From Verrucomicrobiaceae bacterium (lineage in GTDB: Bacteria > Verrucomicrobiota > Verrucomicrobiia > Verrucomicrobiales > Verrucomicrobiaceae): a DNA stretch of 64,000 nucleotides. Shown here piece by piece: positions 43,280-52,819 of the stretch. The stretch's first letter is position 1; the number at the start of each line of letters is the position of its first letter. Under the pieces are notes generated by a model, which was not told where the DNA came from, did not search any database, and saw only the letters and a program-made list of their open reading frames with translations. The translations under genes were made by a program, and so were the position numbers. The stretch is from assembly GCA_024232965.1 (NCBI GenBank), contig JACKQF010000006.1, positions 248,001 through 312,000 of the forward strand, in the 5' to 3' direction.

Positions 43280-44697
43280 CGTCTCGATGCCTTGTGCTGC
43301 GCAAACAGCGCCATCGTGCGGTCGCGCTCCGCACTGTGCTCCACCATCGGCAGCGGATAACCTGACGCGATGGGGCGTCCATCCTTTGGTGCCTCCAGCA
43401 GCGCGCTTGCGGCCGTGTTTTTGAGCTCTGGAACCCAGGTTTTGATGTAGCGGCCCTCGGGGTCGTAGCGCTTGGTTTGCGTCCACGGATTTTGAATGCG
43501 GAAATACGGTGCCGCATCCGCACCTGTGCCAGCGCTCCACTGCCAGCCGCCGTTGTTGCTAGCGTTTTCTCCATCGACGAGGTGCTGCATGAAGAAGCTC
43601 TCCCCCCAGCGCCAGTCGCAGTGCAGGTCCTTGGTCAAAAACATCGCCACGATCATCCGCACTCGATTGTGCATGAAGCCCGTAGCCAGCAGCTGACGGA
43701 TGCCTGCATCAACGATGGGAAACCCCGTGCGGCCCTGACACCACGCCGCAAAATCTTCCTGACTTCCAGGCCACGACATGCCGCGCCAATCGGGATTGAA
43801 CTCATGCTCAAAGACCTCGGGGAAGTGCCAGAGGATCGCCAAATAAAACTCCCGCCAAGCCAGCTCCTTGATGTAAGTTTGCACCGAGGTCCGCTGCGTT
43901 TCCGTGGCTCCCACCGCCGTCTTTTCGCATCGCGCAATCAGTTCCCGAATCCCGATCAGGCCGAACCGCAAATCAGCCCCGAGGTGGGAGGTCGTGACAC
44001 CTTCTGGCAGGTCGCGTTTTTCTTTGTAGCCAAACAGAATGTCGGACTCGATCAGCTGCTTCATCCGCGCCCGCGCTGCACGTTCGCCAGCCTCTGGAAC
44101 GCCCTCTGGAGCGGCGGGCAGCCCCCAATGGTTTAGGGTTGGCAAGGCCTCGGAAGCAATGTTTTCCGCCGCCGCTGGTCCGAGACTTTTCACCGTGGGA
44201 AGCGGTTGAGCCTTCTCCTGCGCCAACCAATTGCGACTGTACGGCGTGTAAACGCGATAGGGATTGCCATCGCCCGTCAAGATCTGATCCGGCTCATGCA
44301 TGACGCGATCCTGAAACGATCGGCACTCGATCCCCAAGCGGTCGCACAAGGACTGGATCTTCTTTTCCATGGCGCGGCCATAGGGATCGTAGTCGCGGTT
44401 GAAAAAGATCGCCTGCGCCCCGGTCTCGACCACCAGTTTTTCCAAAACCTCATCGGCAGAGCCGGTGCGGACCAGCAGTCGCGAACCCATCGCCTGCAAA
44501 TTCGCGGCCAGCGAGGCCAGACTGCCACAGAGGAACTGCTGCCGGATCGGCCCCGTCCACCCATGCTGCCCGCGCCAAGAACTCAGCGCATAGACCGGCA
44601 CCACCTGCACCGCCGCTGCCGCCGCCGCGTGCAGCGCAGGATTATCCGTGAGCCGCAAATCGCGGCGGAACCAATGAATGACGACAGGGAGTGGCAT
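43276..44697 (-). CDS. phrB: Deoxyribodipyrimidine photolyase (class I CPD type)
   Basis: This 473-aa light-dependent DNA repair enzyme has the N-terminal antenna-binding Rossmann domain (VVIHWFRRDLRLTDNPAL) and the C-terminal FAD domain. Motifs are ELAWREFYLAILWHFPEVF, TGFPIVDAGIRQLLATGFMH, HNRVRMIVAMFLTKDLHCDW, GGWQWSAGTGADAAPYFRI and NPWTQTKRYDPEG, all typical of CPD photolyase. It repairs cyclobutane pyrimidine dimers. ATG 44697 was chosen over an open extension to 44736 that lacks family similarity. It overlaps the SGNH gene by four bases at the 3' end. Confidence 0.94.
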   Translation of the reverse strand: MPLPVVIHWFRRDLRLTDNPALHAAAAAAVQVVPVYALSSWRGQHGWTGPIRQQFLCGSLASLAANLQAMGSRLLVRTGSADEVLEKLVVETGAQAIFFNRDYDPYGRAMEKKIQSLCDRLGIECRSFQDRVMHEPDQILTGDGNPYRVYTPYSRNWLAQEKAQPLPTVKSLGPAAAENIASEALPTLNHWGLPAAPEGVPEAGERAARARMKQLIESDILFGYKEKRDLPEGVTTSHLGADLRFGLIGIRELIARCEKTAVGATETQRTSVQTYIKELAWREFYLAILWHFPEVFEHEFNPDWRGMSWPGSQEDFAAWCQGRTGFPIVDAGIRQLLATGFMHNRVRMIVAMFLTKDLHCDWRWGESFFMQHLVDGENASNNGGWQWSAGTGADAAPYFRIQNPWTQTKRYDPEGRYIKTWVPELKNTAASALLEAPKDGRPIASGYPLPMVEHSAERDRTMALFAQHKASRR

Positions 44698-44743
44698 GGG
44701 TAGCGTATTACGCTCCGCAGTCGCCCGAAGTCGCATGGGAATG

Positions 44744-45634
44744 TTACGCCCCCGTCATGCGGCTGCGGTGTTCGCTGGGGCGCCAGCCGATCCATTTTTT
44801 GAAGGTGTTGGAGAAGACGAAGGCGTTTTGGTAGCCGACGGTGTGGGCGACGGTTTCTACCTTCAGATTGGTGGTGGAGAGGAGTTCTGCGGCCTTGCGC
44901 ATGCGCAGCCAGGTGACGTGATGCATCGGCGTGCGGCCCAGGGCGCGGCGGCAGAGGCGGCGTAGATGCTCGGCACTGACGTGGGCCTGGTGGGCGAGTT
45001 CGTCCAGGGTCCAGTCGCGACCGACATCGGCGGAGACGCGCTCCCACAGGCGGGCGAGGCGGTCGTCCATGGTCCAGGGCTGGGAAAAGCGGGCGACATA
45101 ACCTTGGATCAGTTCCACCCAATGAAACATCGCGGCGGGTTGGGCGGACCCGGTGGCTTCGTCGATGAGACCCTCAATGGCATGCCAGAGCGCCTTGCCA
45201 TCAAAGGCGGCCATGACGGGGGAGCTGGAGGAGAGGAGGCGCTGGTCGGCGGGCTGTTGTTCGTAGCGCACCCAGCAGCAGCGCCAGGTTTTGCCGGGCA
45301 CCGCTTTGAAGGCGTTGGCCATGAAGGGCGGCAGGGCGACGGCAGTGCCAGCGGCGCATTTTTGCCAGCGACCGTCCACCAGCACGCGGCCTTCGCCTTC
45401 GAGACAGGCCAAAAAGTAAAGCCCGCTCTGGTGCATGCGGACGATTTGGTAAGGTGCGGCGGCCTCCATGACGCCGGCGTGCGCGATGCGGTGGGTATTG
45501 AGCGTGCTACAGACGGGCGCTTTGCGCAGCCAGTTCCGGTTGTCCTCCGTGTGGGCGCGGACGACGCGGGACACGGTGTCGGCTCCGTGAATGTGCGTTT
45601 CGGATAGTTCAAGGATGGAACCCGCAGCGTGCAT
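44744..45634 (-). CDS. AraC-family transcriptional regulator
   Basis: This 296-aa regulator has an N-terminal cupin-like sensing domain (YQIVRMHQSGLYFLACLEG, GTAVALPPFM) and a C-terminal pair of helix-turn-helix motifs (WTLDELAHQAHVSAEHLRRL and VETVAHTVGYQNAFVFSNTF). The last block is the AraC/XylS signature. It is divergent from the PEP-hydrolase-like gene, with only 75 bp between, so that gene is its most likely target. The ligand is unknown. Tail residues RRPSEHR-type are typical of the family. Confidence 0.9.
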   Translation of the reverse strand: MHAAGSILELSETHIHGADTVSRVVRAHTEDNRNWLRKAPVCSTLNTHRIAHAGVMEAAAPYQIVRMHQSGLYFLACLEGEGRVLVDGRWQKCAAGTAVALPPFMANAFKAVPGKTWRCCWVRYEQQPADQRLLSSSSPVMAAFDGKALWHAIEGLIDEATGSAQPAAMFHWVELIQGYVARFSQPWTMDDRLARLWERVSADVGRDWTLDELAHQAHVSAEHLRRLCRRALGRTPMHHVTWLRMRKAAELLSTTNLKVETVAHTVGYQNAFVFSNTFKKWIGWRPSEHRSRMTGA

Positions 45635-45643
45635 AGTGAATCA

Positions 45644-45673
45644 GTTTGCACTTGAATCCAAAGCACTGCAAAC
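45644..45673. promoter_or_regulatory. Candidate AraC operator between the divergent genes
   Basis: GTTTGCA (45644-45650) and TGCAAAC (45667-45673) form a perfect inverted repeat with a 16-bp spacer, inside the 75-bp gap between the AraC gene and the PEP-hydrolase-like gene. The dyad and its position suggest the regulator's binding site. Binding is inferred. Confidence 0.5.
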
Positions 45674-45709
45674 CATTGCCAGTCTCGGTAACTCAAACAT
45701 CACAACGCT

Positions 45710-46582
45710 ATGCCCAACCCCTGGACCGGAAAAGGAAATCCCTACACTCGCCAAGAAGTCGTCGATCGTCTGAATGCAACGCTCGCTAAAGGAGAGCCGA
45801 TCATCGCGGCAGGCGCGGGCACGGGCATCAGCGCGAAGTTCATCGAGCGCGGCGGTGCTGATCTGATCATCATTTACAATTCGGGGCGCTTCCGCATGAT
45901 GGGGCATGGCTCTACCTGCGGGATGATGGCCTATGGAGATGCCAATGCGATCGCGATGGAGATCGGCGAATACGAGGTCCTGCCCGTGGTGGATGAGATC
46001 CCCGTGATCTGCGGTGTGCACGCGACGGATCCGCGCCGTCGGATGTGGCATTGGCTGGGCAAGGTGAAGGAGATGGGCTTCTCAGGAGTGAACAACTTTC
46101 CCACGCACACCATTGTCGATGGTCACTTCCGTGGCGTTCTCGAAGAGACGGGGATGAGCGTGCAAAAGGAATTTGAAATGGTCGGGCTGGCCCACCGCAT
46201 GGACATGTTCAGCATCGTTTATGTCGGCTCCCCTGAAGAAGCCATCGAGATGGCCAAACAGGGTGCAGACGCCATCATCGCCCACGTCGGCACCACTGTT
46301 GGTGGGAGCATCGGTGTGAAGAATGCGGTGGTCAGTTGGGATCATACCATTGCCCGCACGCAGGAGATCATTGATGCAGCCAGCTCTGTGCGGAAGGACA
46401 TCTTTTTCCTCACCCACGGTGGTCCGATCAATACTCCCAAGGATGTGGAGTTGATGCTCAGCAAAACCACCGCCGTCGGCTTTGTGGGTGCAAGCTCGCT
46501 GGAGCGCATGGGCGTCGAGGACTCGCTGACCAGCCTCACGCGGGAGTTCAAAAAGGTGCCTTGGCCGGGTGCCTCAGCATAG
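45710..46582 (+). CDS. Phosphoenolpyruvate hydrolase-like TIM-barrel protein
   Basis: This 290-aa protein resembles the PEP_hydrolase/TIM-barrel group (PF09370-like). It has GEPIIAAGAGTGISAKF at about residues 28-44, GGADLIIIYNSGRFRMMGHG, EIPVICGVHATDP and QGADAIIAHVGTTVGGSIG. Family proteins are often next to a Tm-1-like ATP-binding (UPF0261) gene; none is present here. The substrate is unsettled, and the family name describes one studied activity only. It is divergent from an AraC-type regulator. No signal peptide, so it is cytoplasmic. Confidence 0.85.
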   Translation: MPNPWTGKGNPYTRQEVVDRLNATLAKGEPIIAAGAGTGISAKFIERGGADLIIIYNSGRFRMMGHGSTCGMMAYGDANAIAMEIGEYEVLPVVDEIPVICGVHATDPRRRMWHWLGKVKEMGFSGVNNFPTHTIVDGHFRGVLEETGMSVQKEFEMVGLAHRMDMFSIVYVGSPEEAIEMAKQGADAIIAHVGTTVGGSIGVKNAVVSWDHTIARTQEIIDAASSVRKDIFFLTHGGPINTPKDVELMLSKTTAVGFVGASSLERMGVEDSLTSLTREFKKVPWPGASA

Positions 46583-46685
46583 TTCCGGAACAGTATCGCG
46601 GGCGGCCTCTTTGAGCCAGCCCGCTGATCTGGGGTGCAATTCAGGGCAGGTGGGCTTCGTTTCATAGAGCCCGTCTTTGCCTGAT

Positions 46686-49600
46686 ATGAAGCCCCAGCTA
46701 CCGATCCTCCTACTATCCCTCTCCGTTGTCTCTGCTGCGCGGGCGGTCGATTTCTCGCGGGAGGTTTTGCCGATTTTGCAGCGTGCTTGTTTTGAGTGCC
46801 ATGGACATGAGGTGCAAAAGGCGGGGCTGCGTTTTGATCACAAGGCCGCCGCCTTCAAGGGGAGCGAACATGGCGCGGTGATCTCGCCGGGGAAACCTGA
46901 GGCGAGCGAGCTCTTGCGCCGTGTCACTCTCCCCCGCACCGATAAAGAATCCATGCCGCGTCGTGGTAAGGCCTTAGCGGCAGCGGAGATCGAGACCCTG
47001 CGCGAATGGATCGCTACAGGTGCGGTGTGGCCTGACGATGTGAAGGCGGATCGCCATTGGGCTTATGTGCCGCCCGTAAAGGCAGCGGTGCCGATGAGTG
47101 CCAATGACACCTGGTCGCGCAATGAGATTGATCGTTTTGTGATGGACCGGCTACAGCGGGAGAATTTATCGCCCTCTCCGGCAGCAGAGGCGACAGTGTT
47201 GTATAGGCGCTTGTCCTTTGATCTCACAGGGCTGCCGCCATCACCTGCGGCGGTAGAGGTTTTTGCGAAAGCAATGCAGAGTGATCCTGAAGCAGCGATT
47301 CAGAAGGCAGCGGACGATCTTCTGAAATCGCCAGAGTTTGGCGTGAAATGGGCGCGGCATTGGTTGGATCTGGCGCGCTATGCAGATAGTCACGGCTATC
47401 AGCGCGATGACCTTCGCGATGTGTGGGCCTTCCGCGATTGGGTAGTGAATGCTTTGAACGCAGACATGCCGTTTGATCGGTTCACCATTGATCAAGTGGC
47501 GGGTGATCTGCTGCCCAACGCCACCCAGGATCAGTTCATCGCCACTGGTTTTCATCGCTGCACGCCGACGAATGTCGAGGCAGGCACAGAGCCCGAGGAA
47601 AGCCGCATCAACCAGGTCATTGATCGAGTGAATACGACCGGAGCGGTTTGGCTTGGCACGACAATGGAGTGCGCGCAGTGCCACAATCACAAATACGATC
47701 CCTTTTCCCAGCAGGACTACTACGGACTGCTGGCCTTTTTCAACAACACGGAACAAGAAGCGGATCGCACAAACCCAAGCGTTCCTGGGTCGATTCAATT
47801 CAAAGGCCCCAGTATGACGCTCGCGGACGATGCCAAGGCCAATCCAGAAACGGAGGCTCTGACCAAAGCCATCGCTGATCTGGATGCGCGCATGGCGGAG
47901 ATGGCAAAGGATGCCGAGGCTAGCTTCGCAAAATGGGCCACGCGCATGAGCTCAGAGATCAATCAAGCTGCGGAGGAACATCCCCTCGAAATCGTGGAGT
48001 TTGTCTCTGACGAAGGATCAGCCTTTGAGATTCTACCCGATCACTCAGTTCTGCTGAAGGGAGCCAGTGCGCCGACAGACACCTATCACATCGTCGCCCG
48101 AGCAAACCTGAAGGGAGTCACTGCGATCAAATTGGAGGCCCTCACGGATCCATCACTGCCGGGGCAAGGTCCTGGACGAGGCGAAGCCACACGGCCAAAC
48201 TTTGTGCTCAATACTTTCAGCGCCGCCAGCCGCCAGTCCGCCGCCAATGATGATGCTGGGAAGCCTTGGTCCTTTGTCGGAGCCACGGCAGATTTTGCCC
48301 AAAAGAACTTTGACCCCGCAGGTGCCATTGATACGGACACGGCGACCGCCTGGGCTATCAATCCGGAATTTCACAAGCCACACTGGGCGGTATTTGAACT
48401 TGAAGCACCACAGAACATCGATGCCAGCCAAGAGCTGGTCTTCACCCTAGCCCAGACTTATGGCGGAGCTCGCACGCTGGGTCGGGTGCGCATCAGCGCA
48501 GTCACGGGCAGCCTTGCCGCAGGCTCTCTGCCGGAGGCTGCGGCCAAGGTTTTGCGCAAGCCAGAAGCACGCCGCAAGCCGCGAGAGATCGCGATTTTGC
48601 GCCGGCACTTCGATCAGGCCATGCCCGGCCTGGCGGCGCTAAAGAGGGAGAGAGCTGGACTTGAGAAAGAGCTGGCGGGGGGGGGAACAGCGACCACGAC
48701 CCTGGTCATGAAGGAACTGTCACAGCCGCGAATGTCTGCCATCTTCAAGCGCGGCGATTACACTCAGCCGGGCGACCGCGTGCAAGCGCACACCCCATCA
48801 ATCCTGCCCGCCAGCGAAGGGCCACCGAACCGCGTGACACTCGCACGCTGGTTGGTATCCCGGCAAAACCCGCTGACCGCGCGCGTGACTGTAAACCGCT
48901 TGTGGGCAGAAATCTTTGGCCACGGCATCGTCACGACTCTGGAGGACTTTGGCATCAAAGGAGAGCGCCCCACGCACCCGGAGCTGCTTGACTGGTTAGC
49001 AGTGGACTTCATGGATCAGGGATGGTCCATCAAGACGCTGCTGCGCAAGATCGTCACCAGCGCCACCTATCGCCAGCGGTCGGATACGACGCCTGAGATG
49101 TTGGCCCGTGATGACCAAAACCTCCTTTACGCGCGTGGCCCCCGCTTCCGCCTGGATGCGGAAGCGATCCGCGACAATGCGCTGACGATCAGCGGTCTGA
49201 TCAGCCTCGGCAAAGGTGGTCCGCCGATTCGACCACCGCAGCCTGATGGCCTGTGGAAAAAGGTCGGTGGCCAGCAGTATGATTATCAGGTCAGTCCGGG
49301 AGAGCAGCAGTATCGCCGTGGGCTTTATGTCGTGCTAAAGCGCGGCGCACCTTACCCCAGCTTTGTGACGTTTGACGCCTCTGCGCGCATGGCCTGCGTC
49401 ATCAAGCGCTCCCGCTCCAACACGCCGCTGCAGGCGCTGACCCTGCTAAACGATCCCGTTTACGTCGAGGCCGGTCATGCCCTGGCGGCGAGAATGGCGA
49501 AAGAATCTCCCAGCAGTGCTGCCGACGAACGTATCCGCTACGGATTCCGGCTGGCGACCGCTCGCGAGCCCCGCGCAGAGGAATTGCAGGTGCTGATGAG

Positions 49601-49697
49601 GCTCTACGAGGCGCAGATTTCCCAGGGGGAGGAAACGGCCCTGCAATCGATCGCCACAGCCTTGCTGAACCTGGACGAGACGATCACCAAAGAGTGA
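46686..49697 (+). CDS. Exported cytochrome protein with DUF1549 and DUF1553 domains (PSD1 type)
   Basis: This 1003-aa protein has a signal peptide (QLPILLLSLSVVSAARA) and a planctomycete-type cytochrome c domain with heme motif CFECH at C35-H39. Residues about 135-350 carry DUF1549 (NEIDRFVMDRLQRENLSPSP, RHWLDLARYADSHGYQ, QCHNHKYDPFSQQDYYG). A middle beta region and DUF1553 follow in the last third (ARWLVSRQNPLTARVTVNR, RSRSNTPLQALTLLNDPVYV). This family abounds in PVC bacteria and is linked to polysaccharide degradation; its chemistry is unknown. I chose ATG 46686; a TTG three codons upstream is less likely. A run of nine G residues sits at 48677-48685 in the frame. Confidence 0.9.
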   Translation: MKPQLPILLLSLSVVSAARAVDFSREVLPILQRACFECHGHEVQKAGLRFDHKAAAFKGSEHGAVISPGKPEASELLRRVTLPRTDKESMPRRGKALAAAEIETLREWIATGAVWPDDVKADRHWAYVPPVKAAVPMSANDTWSRNEIDRFVMDRLQRENLSPSPAAEATVLYRRLSFDLTGLPPSPAAVEVFAKAMQSDPEAAIQKAADDLLKSPEFGVKWARHWLDLARYADSHGYQRDDLRDVWAFRDWVVNALNADMPFDRFTIDQVAGDLLPNATQDQFIATGFHRCTPTNVEAGTEPEESRINQVIDRVNTTGAVWLGTTMECAQCHNHKYDPFSQQDYYGLLAFFNNTEQEADRTNPSVPGSIQFKGPSMTLADDAKANPETEALTKAIADLDARMAEMAKDAEASFAKWATRMSSEINQAAEEHPLEIVEFVSDEGSAFEILPDHSVLLKGASAPTDTYHIVARANLKGVTAIKLEALTDPSLPGQGPGRGEATRPNFVLNTFSAASRQSAANDDAGKPWSFVGATADFAQKNFDPAGAIDTDTATAWAINPEFHKPHWAVFELEAPQNIDASQELVFTLAQTYGGARTLGRVRISAVTGSLAAGSLPEAAAKVLRKPEARRKPREIAILRRHFDQAMPGLAALKRERAGLEKELAGGGTATTTLVMKELSQPRMSAIFKRGDYTQPGDRVQAHTPSILPASEGPPNRVTLARWLVSRQNPLTARVTVNRLWAEIFGHGIVTTLEDFGIKGERPTHPELLDWLAVDFMDQGWSIKTLLRKIVTSATYRQRSDTTPEMLARDDQNLLYARGPRFRLDAEAIRDNALTISGLISLGKGGPPIRPPQPDGLWKKVGGQQYDYQVSPGEQQYRRGLYVVLKRGAPYPSFVTFDASARMACVIKRSRSNTPLQALTLLNDPVYVEAGHALAARMAKESPSSAADERIRYGFRLATAREPRAEELQVLMRLYEAQISQGEETALQSIATALLNLDETITKE

Positions 49698-49864
49698 TCC
49701 GGGATCTCCTTGGGACTGCCAAAAAGTAGATCGCGCAGAGGCGCTAATTTTCAGGTATTTCGGCGGCCAGAAATTTGACAAATAACTCTGCATGCGCCTC
49801 CTTTCCTTGTCTGGCGTGACATGGCCAGACTGGTGAACCCCCTCCCCAAATCAATCCTGTCCTC

Positions 49865-50275
49865 ATGGCCGACCACAGCCAGCAACAACAGGAAGCCTCC
49901 GCAGCAAGTGCCAAGTCACGCGGAGGCCGCCAAACCATCGTTGAGCTTCAGCGTATCACCCGTGCCGGAATCATTCTTTGGTCACGGCAAAGATTCGAGA
50001 TTGGCTCGGAGGTGCAGATCCGCGTCGGCGTCGAATCACTGCCAGAGGCGCTCAAGAAACTGCTGCCGATAGGATCGGGGCACTGGGCCGTTGTGATCGG
50101 CTATGTCGTCGAATGCCCAGCAGTGCGCCGGGCCGATGGCACTTATGGTTTCCAAGTTTCCGTCCTTTTGGATGGGTTAAAGGACCAGGTAGACGAGTGC
50201 CCCAAAGCCCCTTCAGAATCGCCCCTGAGCCTACGCCAGCCCCTGCCGGGTCATGCCTCCTACGGGCTGAACTGA
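49865..50275 (+). CDS. PilZ-like or beta-barrel protein, function unknown
   Basis: This 136-aa protein has a charged, Gln-rich N-terminus, then VELQRITRAGIILWS and WAVVIGYVVECPAVRRADGTYGFQVSV, which look like the strands of a small beta barrel as in PilZ domains. The RxxxR and D/NxSxxG residues needed for cyclic-di-GMP binding are not clear, so the PilZ call is weak. No signal peptide is seen. It lies between the PSD1-type gene and the convergent DUF4838 gene, 167 bp after the former. Confidence 0.5.
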   Translation: MADHSQQQQEASAASAKSRGGRQTIVELQRITRAGIILWSRQRFEIGSEVQIRVGVESLPEALKKLLPIGSGHWAVVIGYVVECPAVRRADGTYGFQVSVLLDGLKDQVDECPKAPSESPLSLRQPLPGHASYGLN

Positions 50276-50306
50276 TCGGTGCCCACCGGTCTATCGAGTG
50301 GGGTCA

Positions 50307-52772
50307 CTAGCCACCACCGAGGGCTTCTATCTTCACCTCGTCGAGTTGATACACTCCAGGCTGTTGGAGAAAAATGGTAAAACTGATCTGTTGAGCGTCT
50401 GGCGGTGTCTCGAAGAGATGGGGAAAGGTGTGCCAGCTCTTGATGTGTTCCGCAGCACCGATTCCGCTCCAGTGGTTCTTGGCCACGGTCTTGCCGTTTG
50501 AGTCCCTAAAGATGACCCGGGTGCGTGGAGCAATCGGCGCCTCGCCACGAGTGATGGCGTCAGCATCGTCACCTTGCTGAGCCTGTGTGGGAGATGGATC
50601 GTTCCAGTGGTCAAGGGTGATCCGGTAGGCCGTCGCTGGTTTTACGGTGGCAGTCAGAGTAATGGCTCCCGTGCTCGATTCCGGCACGTTAACCCTGACG
50701 GATTGCCGACCCGCGCGGGGTGCATCCGATTGAAGTTCCAGCGTCGCTGTTCCAGTGGCATTCCAACGGAGTCTTGCGGCGACGTTTGCCTGGGTGAGGC
50801 CTTCAAAGTCTCCGTGATTGAGGTGTTGAGCCGATTGAGTATCACGATCAAGTTTTAGCAGGGCACGGGCGAAATGAGCAAGCGGACCCGTTGGCGCGAG
50901 GGCCTCCGTCTCCGCACGATCTCCGGATTCCAGATTGCGGGTCAGAGATGGCGCAAAGGCTGAGATCCTCGTCCGGGCTGCCTGACGGCGTTCAACCCAG
51001 CGCATGAAAGCTACTGCATCCTCGCGAGTGCAGCTCGCATCAGCTTCCAGTCTTCCCGCCGCGAACATGCCCTCGACTGTGGTGATGAGGAGTTCGTGCT
51101 GATCGAGCAGACGCTGCAGACGGGTGGATTCTTCTTGGCTCAATCGACAGACTTTAGCAGCGTTGATGAGCTTAGTCGCTTGTTCCAGCACAGGTCTGTA
51201 GGCGGCTAAAATGTAGGCGGGAGAGCCGATTCCTGGATGTTTGCGTAGGGCGATCCGGATGGCGGGGTGGCTGAGGTCAAGGGGCGCTTGTTTGGTCGCG
51301 ACTAGGCGGGCTTCCAGCAGGTCGTAGTAGGCCTGCACCGCCGTCGCCGCCTCGCCATACAGGCCTTGGTAATATCGCTTGGCCAGTGCCTGCGCATCCG
51401 CAGCGGGGTCCCACATGAGATGCGCGAGAAGCCAATGACCTGCGCCGAGTTGTTCATAACTCTGCCCCATGTAGAGGTAGCCTCCTTCGATACCGACCGC
51501 CGATTCTGCACGGACCTTTTCGGTCAAATGCTGGGTGATTGGGGCGATGAGATTGAGCGAAGAGTCGGGCGAATAGTAGATGTCATACTTGGCAAGGTGT
51601 TTGGCCTTTGACCGCCATGCGACCTCGGTTTCATGTTCTTCGGGCCAGCCGACGCCTTGGTGAAAGGCGGTATTCGTAGCGTGCACGAGGTAGAGATTGG
51701 GGTGGGGAACAACACGGACCGGTGCCTCGCGGTAGTAACTGTAGGCGTAGGCCCCGAGCAATTTGTTGGGGTGCACGACGGCGACGCGCTCGGCGATGGC
51801 GTTGTAAAAGGTGATGAGTCGATCCGTCAGGATGGGCCTTCCGTCACTTCGTTGCCCGTTGTCGAGCGCTCGGCAACGCAGACAAGTGCAGAATCCGCTG
51901 CCGTCGTTCGGCGATACGGAGAACATGTCGCGATTGGGTTGCTGATTGAAGAACTCGATGGCCGCCTTGGCAAAGAGGTCGATGACCTCCGGATTGTTGG
52001 TGCAGACCTGACCGCCGTGCCGCTCCATGTAATAGGCAGGCTGGCGTTTGCCATCGATCTCAGCATACCAATCGGGGTGGGTGGCACCGTACTTTTCGAT
52101 GGGAGCGATGATGTGCCAGGCGTGACTGTGAGTGACGGTGTAGCTGTGGCCCAAACGCAGTTTCCGTGCAAAGATGTCTTCGCCCGCCATGCCCTCGGGC
52201 GAATAAGCGAGCATTCGGTAGGTCCATGCAGGGGACGTGTGGAGGTCAAGGTCGGGAATTACGGCGTGATCGCTGGGCGGAATCACGGTGCCAAGGCGAT
52301 CGTGCCAAAGGAAGAGGATGCCGAGACTACGCTCCAAGAAATCGTAAACGCCTGACAAGGTACCAGTCTGGGTGGCGCTGGCGCGTTTCGGGGCCAGTGA
52401 GCCGCGCAGGACATCCACGCCGACAATGTGGAGATCTTCGCCGATGGTGCGTAGCACGTAGCCTTCCGGCTTTAATTCCGTGGGGGTGACACCGGCAGCG
52501 GTGGACCAGGGGTTTTCACCGACAAAAATGTGGGCGGCCTCTTTGCTGGGATTCTGCACGATGGGCAACTGCACCTGGGTAGAGGCCTTGACCCAGACGC
52601 GCAGTTCGTTGGCTGCCATGAGCGCTGCGGGGGTGGCATTCGTTGGGCAGACGATTTCATAATGACTCCGACCTTGATCCACCAAGACACGCTCTGCCCG
52701 AACCGTGCCACCGAGCATGGCCAGCAGCAGGAGCGCCTTCGACGGCCACTTTTGTCGGGATGAAAATCGCAT
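50307..52772 (-). CDS. Secreted DUF4838 protein, glycoside-hydrolase-like
   Basis: This 821-aa protein has a signal peptide (ALLLLAMLGGTVRA). An N-terminal alpha-glucuronidase-like domain follows (TPAALMAANELRVWVKAS, residues about 30-160), then a TIM-barrel-like DUF4838 domain with SVSPNDGSGFCTCLRC around residue 300, and a C-terminal beta-sandwich likely to bind carbohydrate (about 670-820). ATG 52772 was chosen; a GTG nine codons upstream is possible. Family members are found with polysaccharide-degrading genes, but their exact activity is unknown. The order of the minus-strand genes places it 47 bp after the FG-GAP protein gene, so they may share a transcript. Confidence 0.82.
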   Translation of the reverse strand: MRFSSRQKWPSKALLLLAMLGGTVRAERVLVDQGRSHYEIVCPTNATPAALMAANELRVWVKASTQVQLPIVQNPSKEAAHIFVGENPWSTAAGVTPTELKPEGYVLRTIGEDLHIVGVDVLRGSLAPKRASATQTGTLSGVYDFLERSLGILFLWHDRLGTVIPPSDHAVIPDLDLHTSPAWTYRMLAYSPEGMAGEDIFARKLRLGHSYTVTHSHAWHIIAPIEKYGATHPDWYAEIDGKRQPAYYMERHGGQVCTNNPEVIDLFAKAAIEFFNQQPNRDMFSVSPNDGSGFCTCLRCRALDNGQRSDGRPILTDRLITFYNAIAERVAVVHPNKLLGAYAYSYYREAPVRVVPHPNLYLVHATNTAFHQGVGWPEEHETEVAWRSKAKHLAKYDIYYSPDSSLNLIAPITQHLTEKVRAESAVGIEGGYLYMGQSYEQLGAGHWLLAHLMWDPAADAQALAKRYYQGLYGEAATAVQAYYDLLEARLVATKQAPLDLSHPAIRIALRKHPGIGSPAYILAAYRPVLEQATKLINAAKVCRLSQEESTRLQRLLDQHELLITTVEGMFAAGRLEADASCTREDAVAFMRWVERRQAARTRISAFAPSLTRNLESGDRAETEALAPTGPLAHFARALLKLDRDTQSAQHLNHGDFEGLTQANVAARLRWNATGTATLELQSDAPRAGRQSVRVNVPESSTGAITLTATVKPATAYRITLDHWNDPSPTQAQQGDDADAITRGEAPIAPRTRVIFRDSNGKTVAKNHWSGIGAAEHIKSWHTFPHLFETPPDAQQISFTIFLQQPGVYQLDEVKIEALGGG

Positions 52773-52819
52773 AAGGTCAGGGTCAGGGCGGTCGTCCACA
52801 GCTTTGTAACAGAGTTGCT

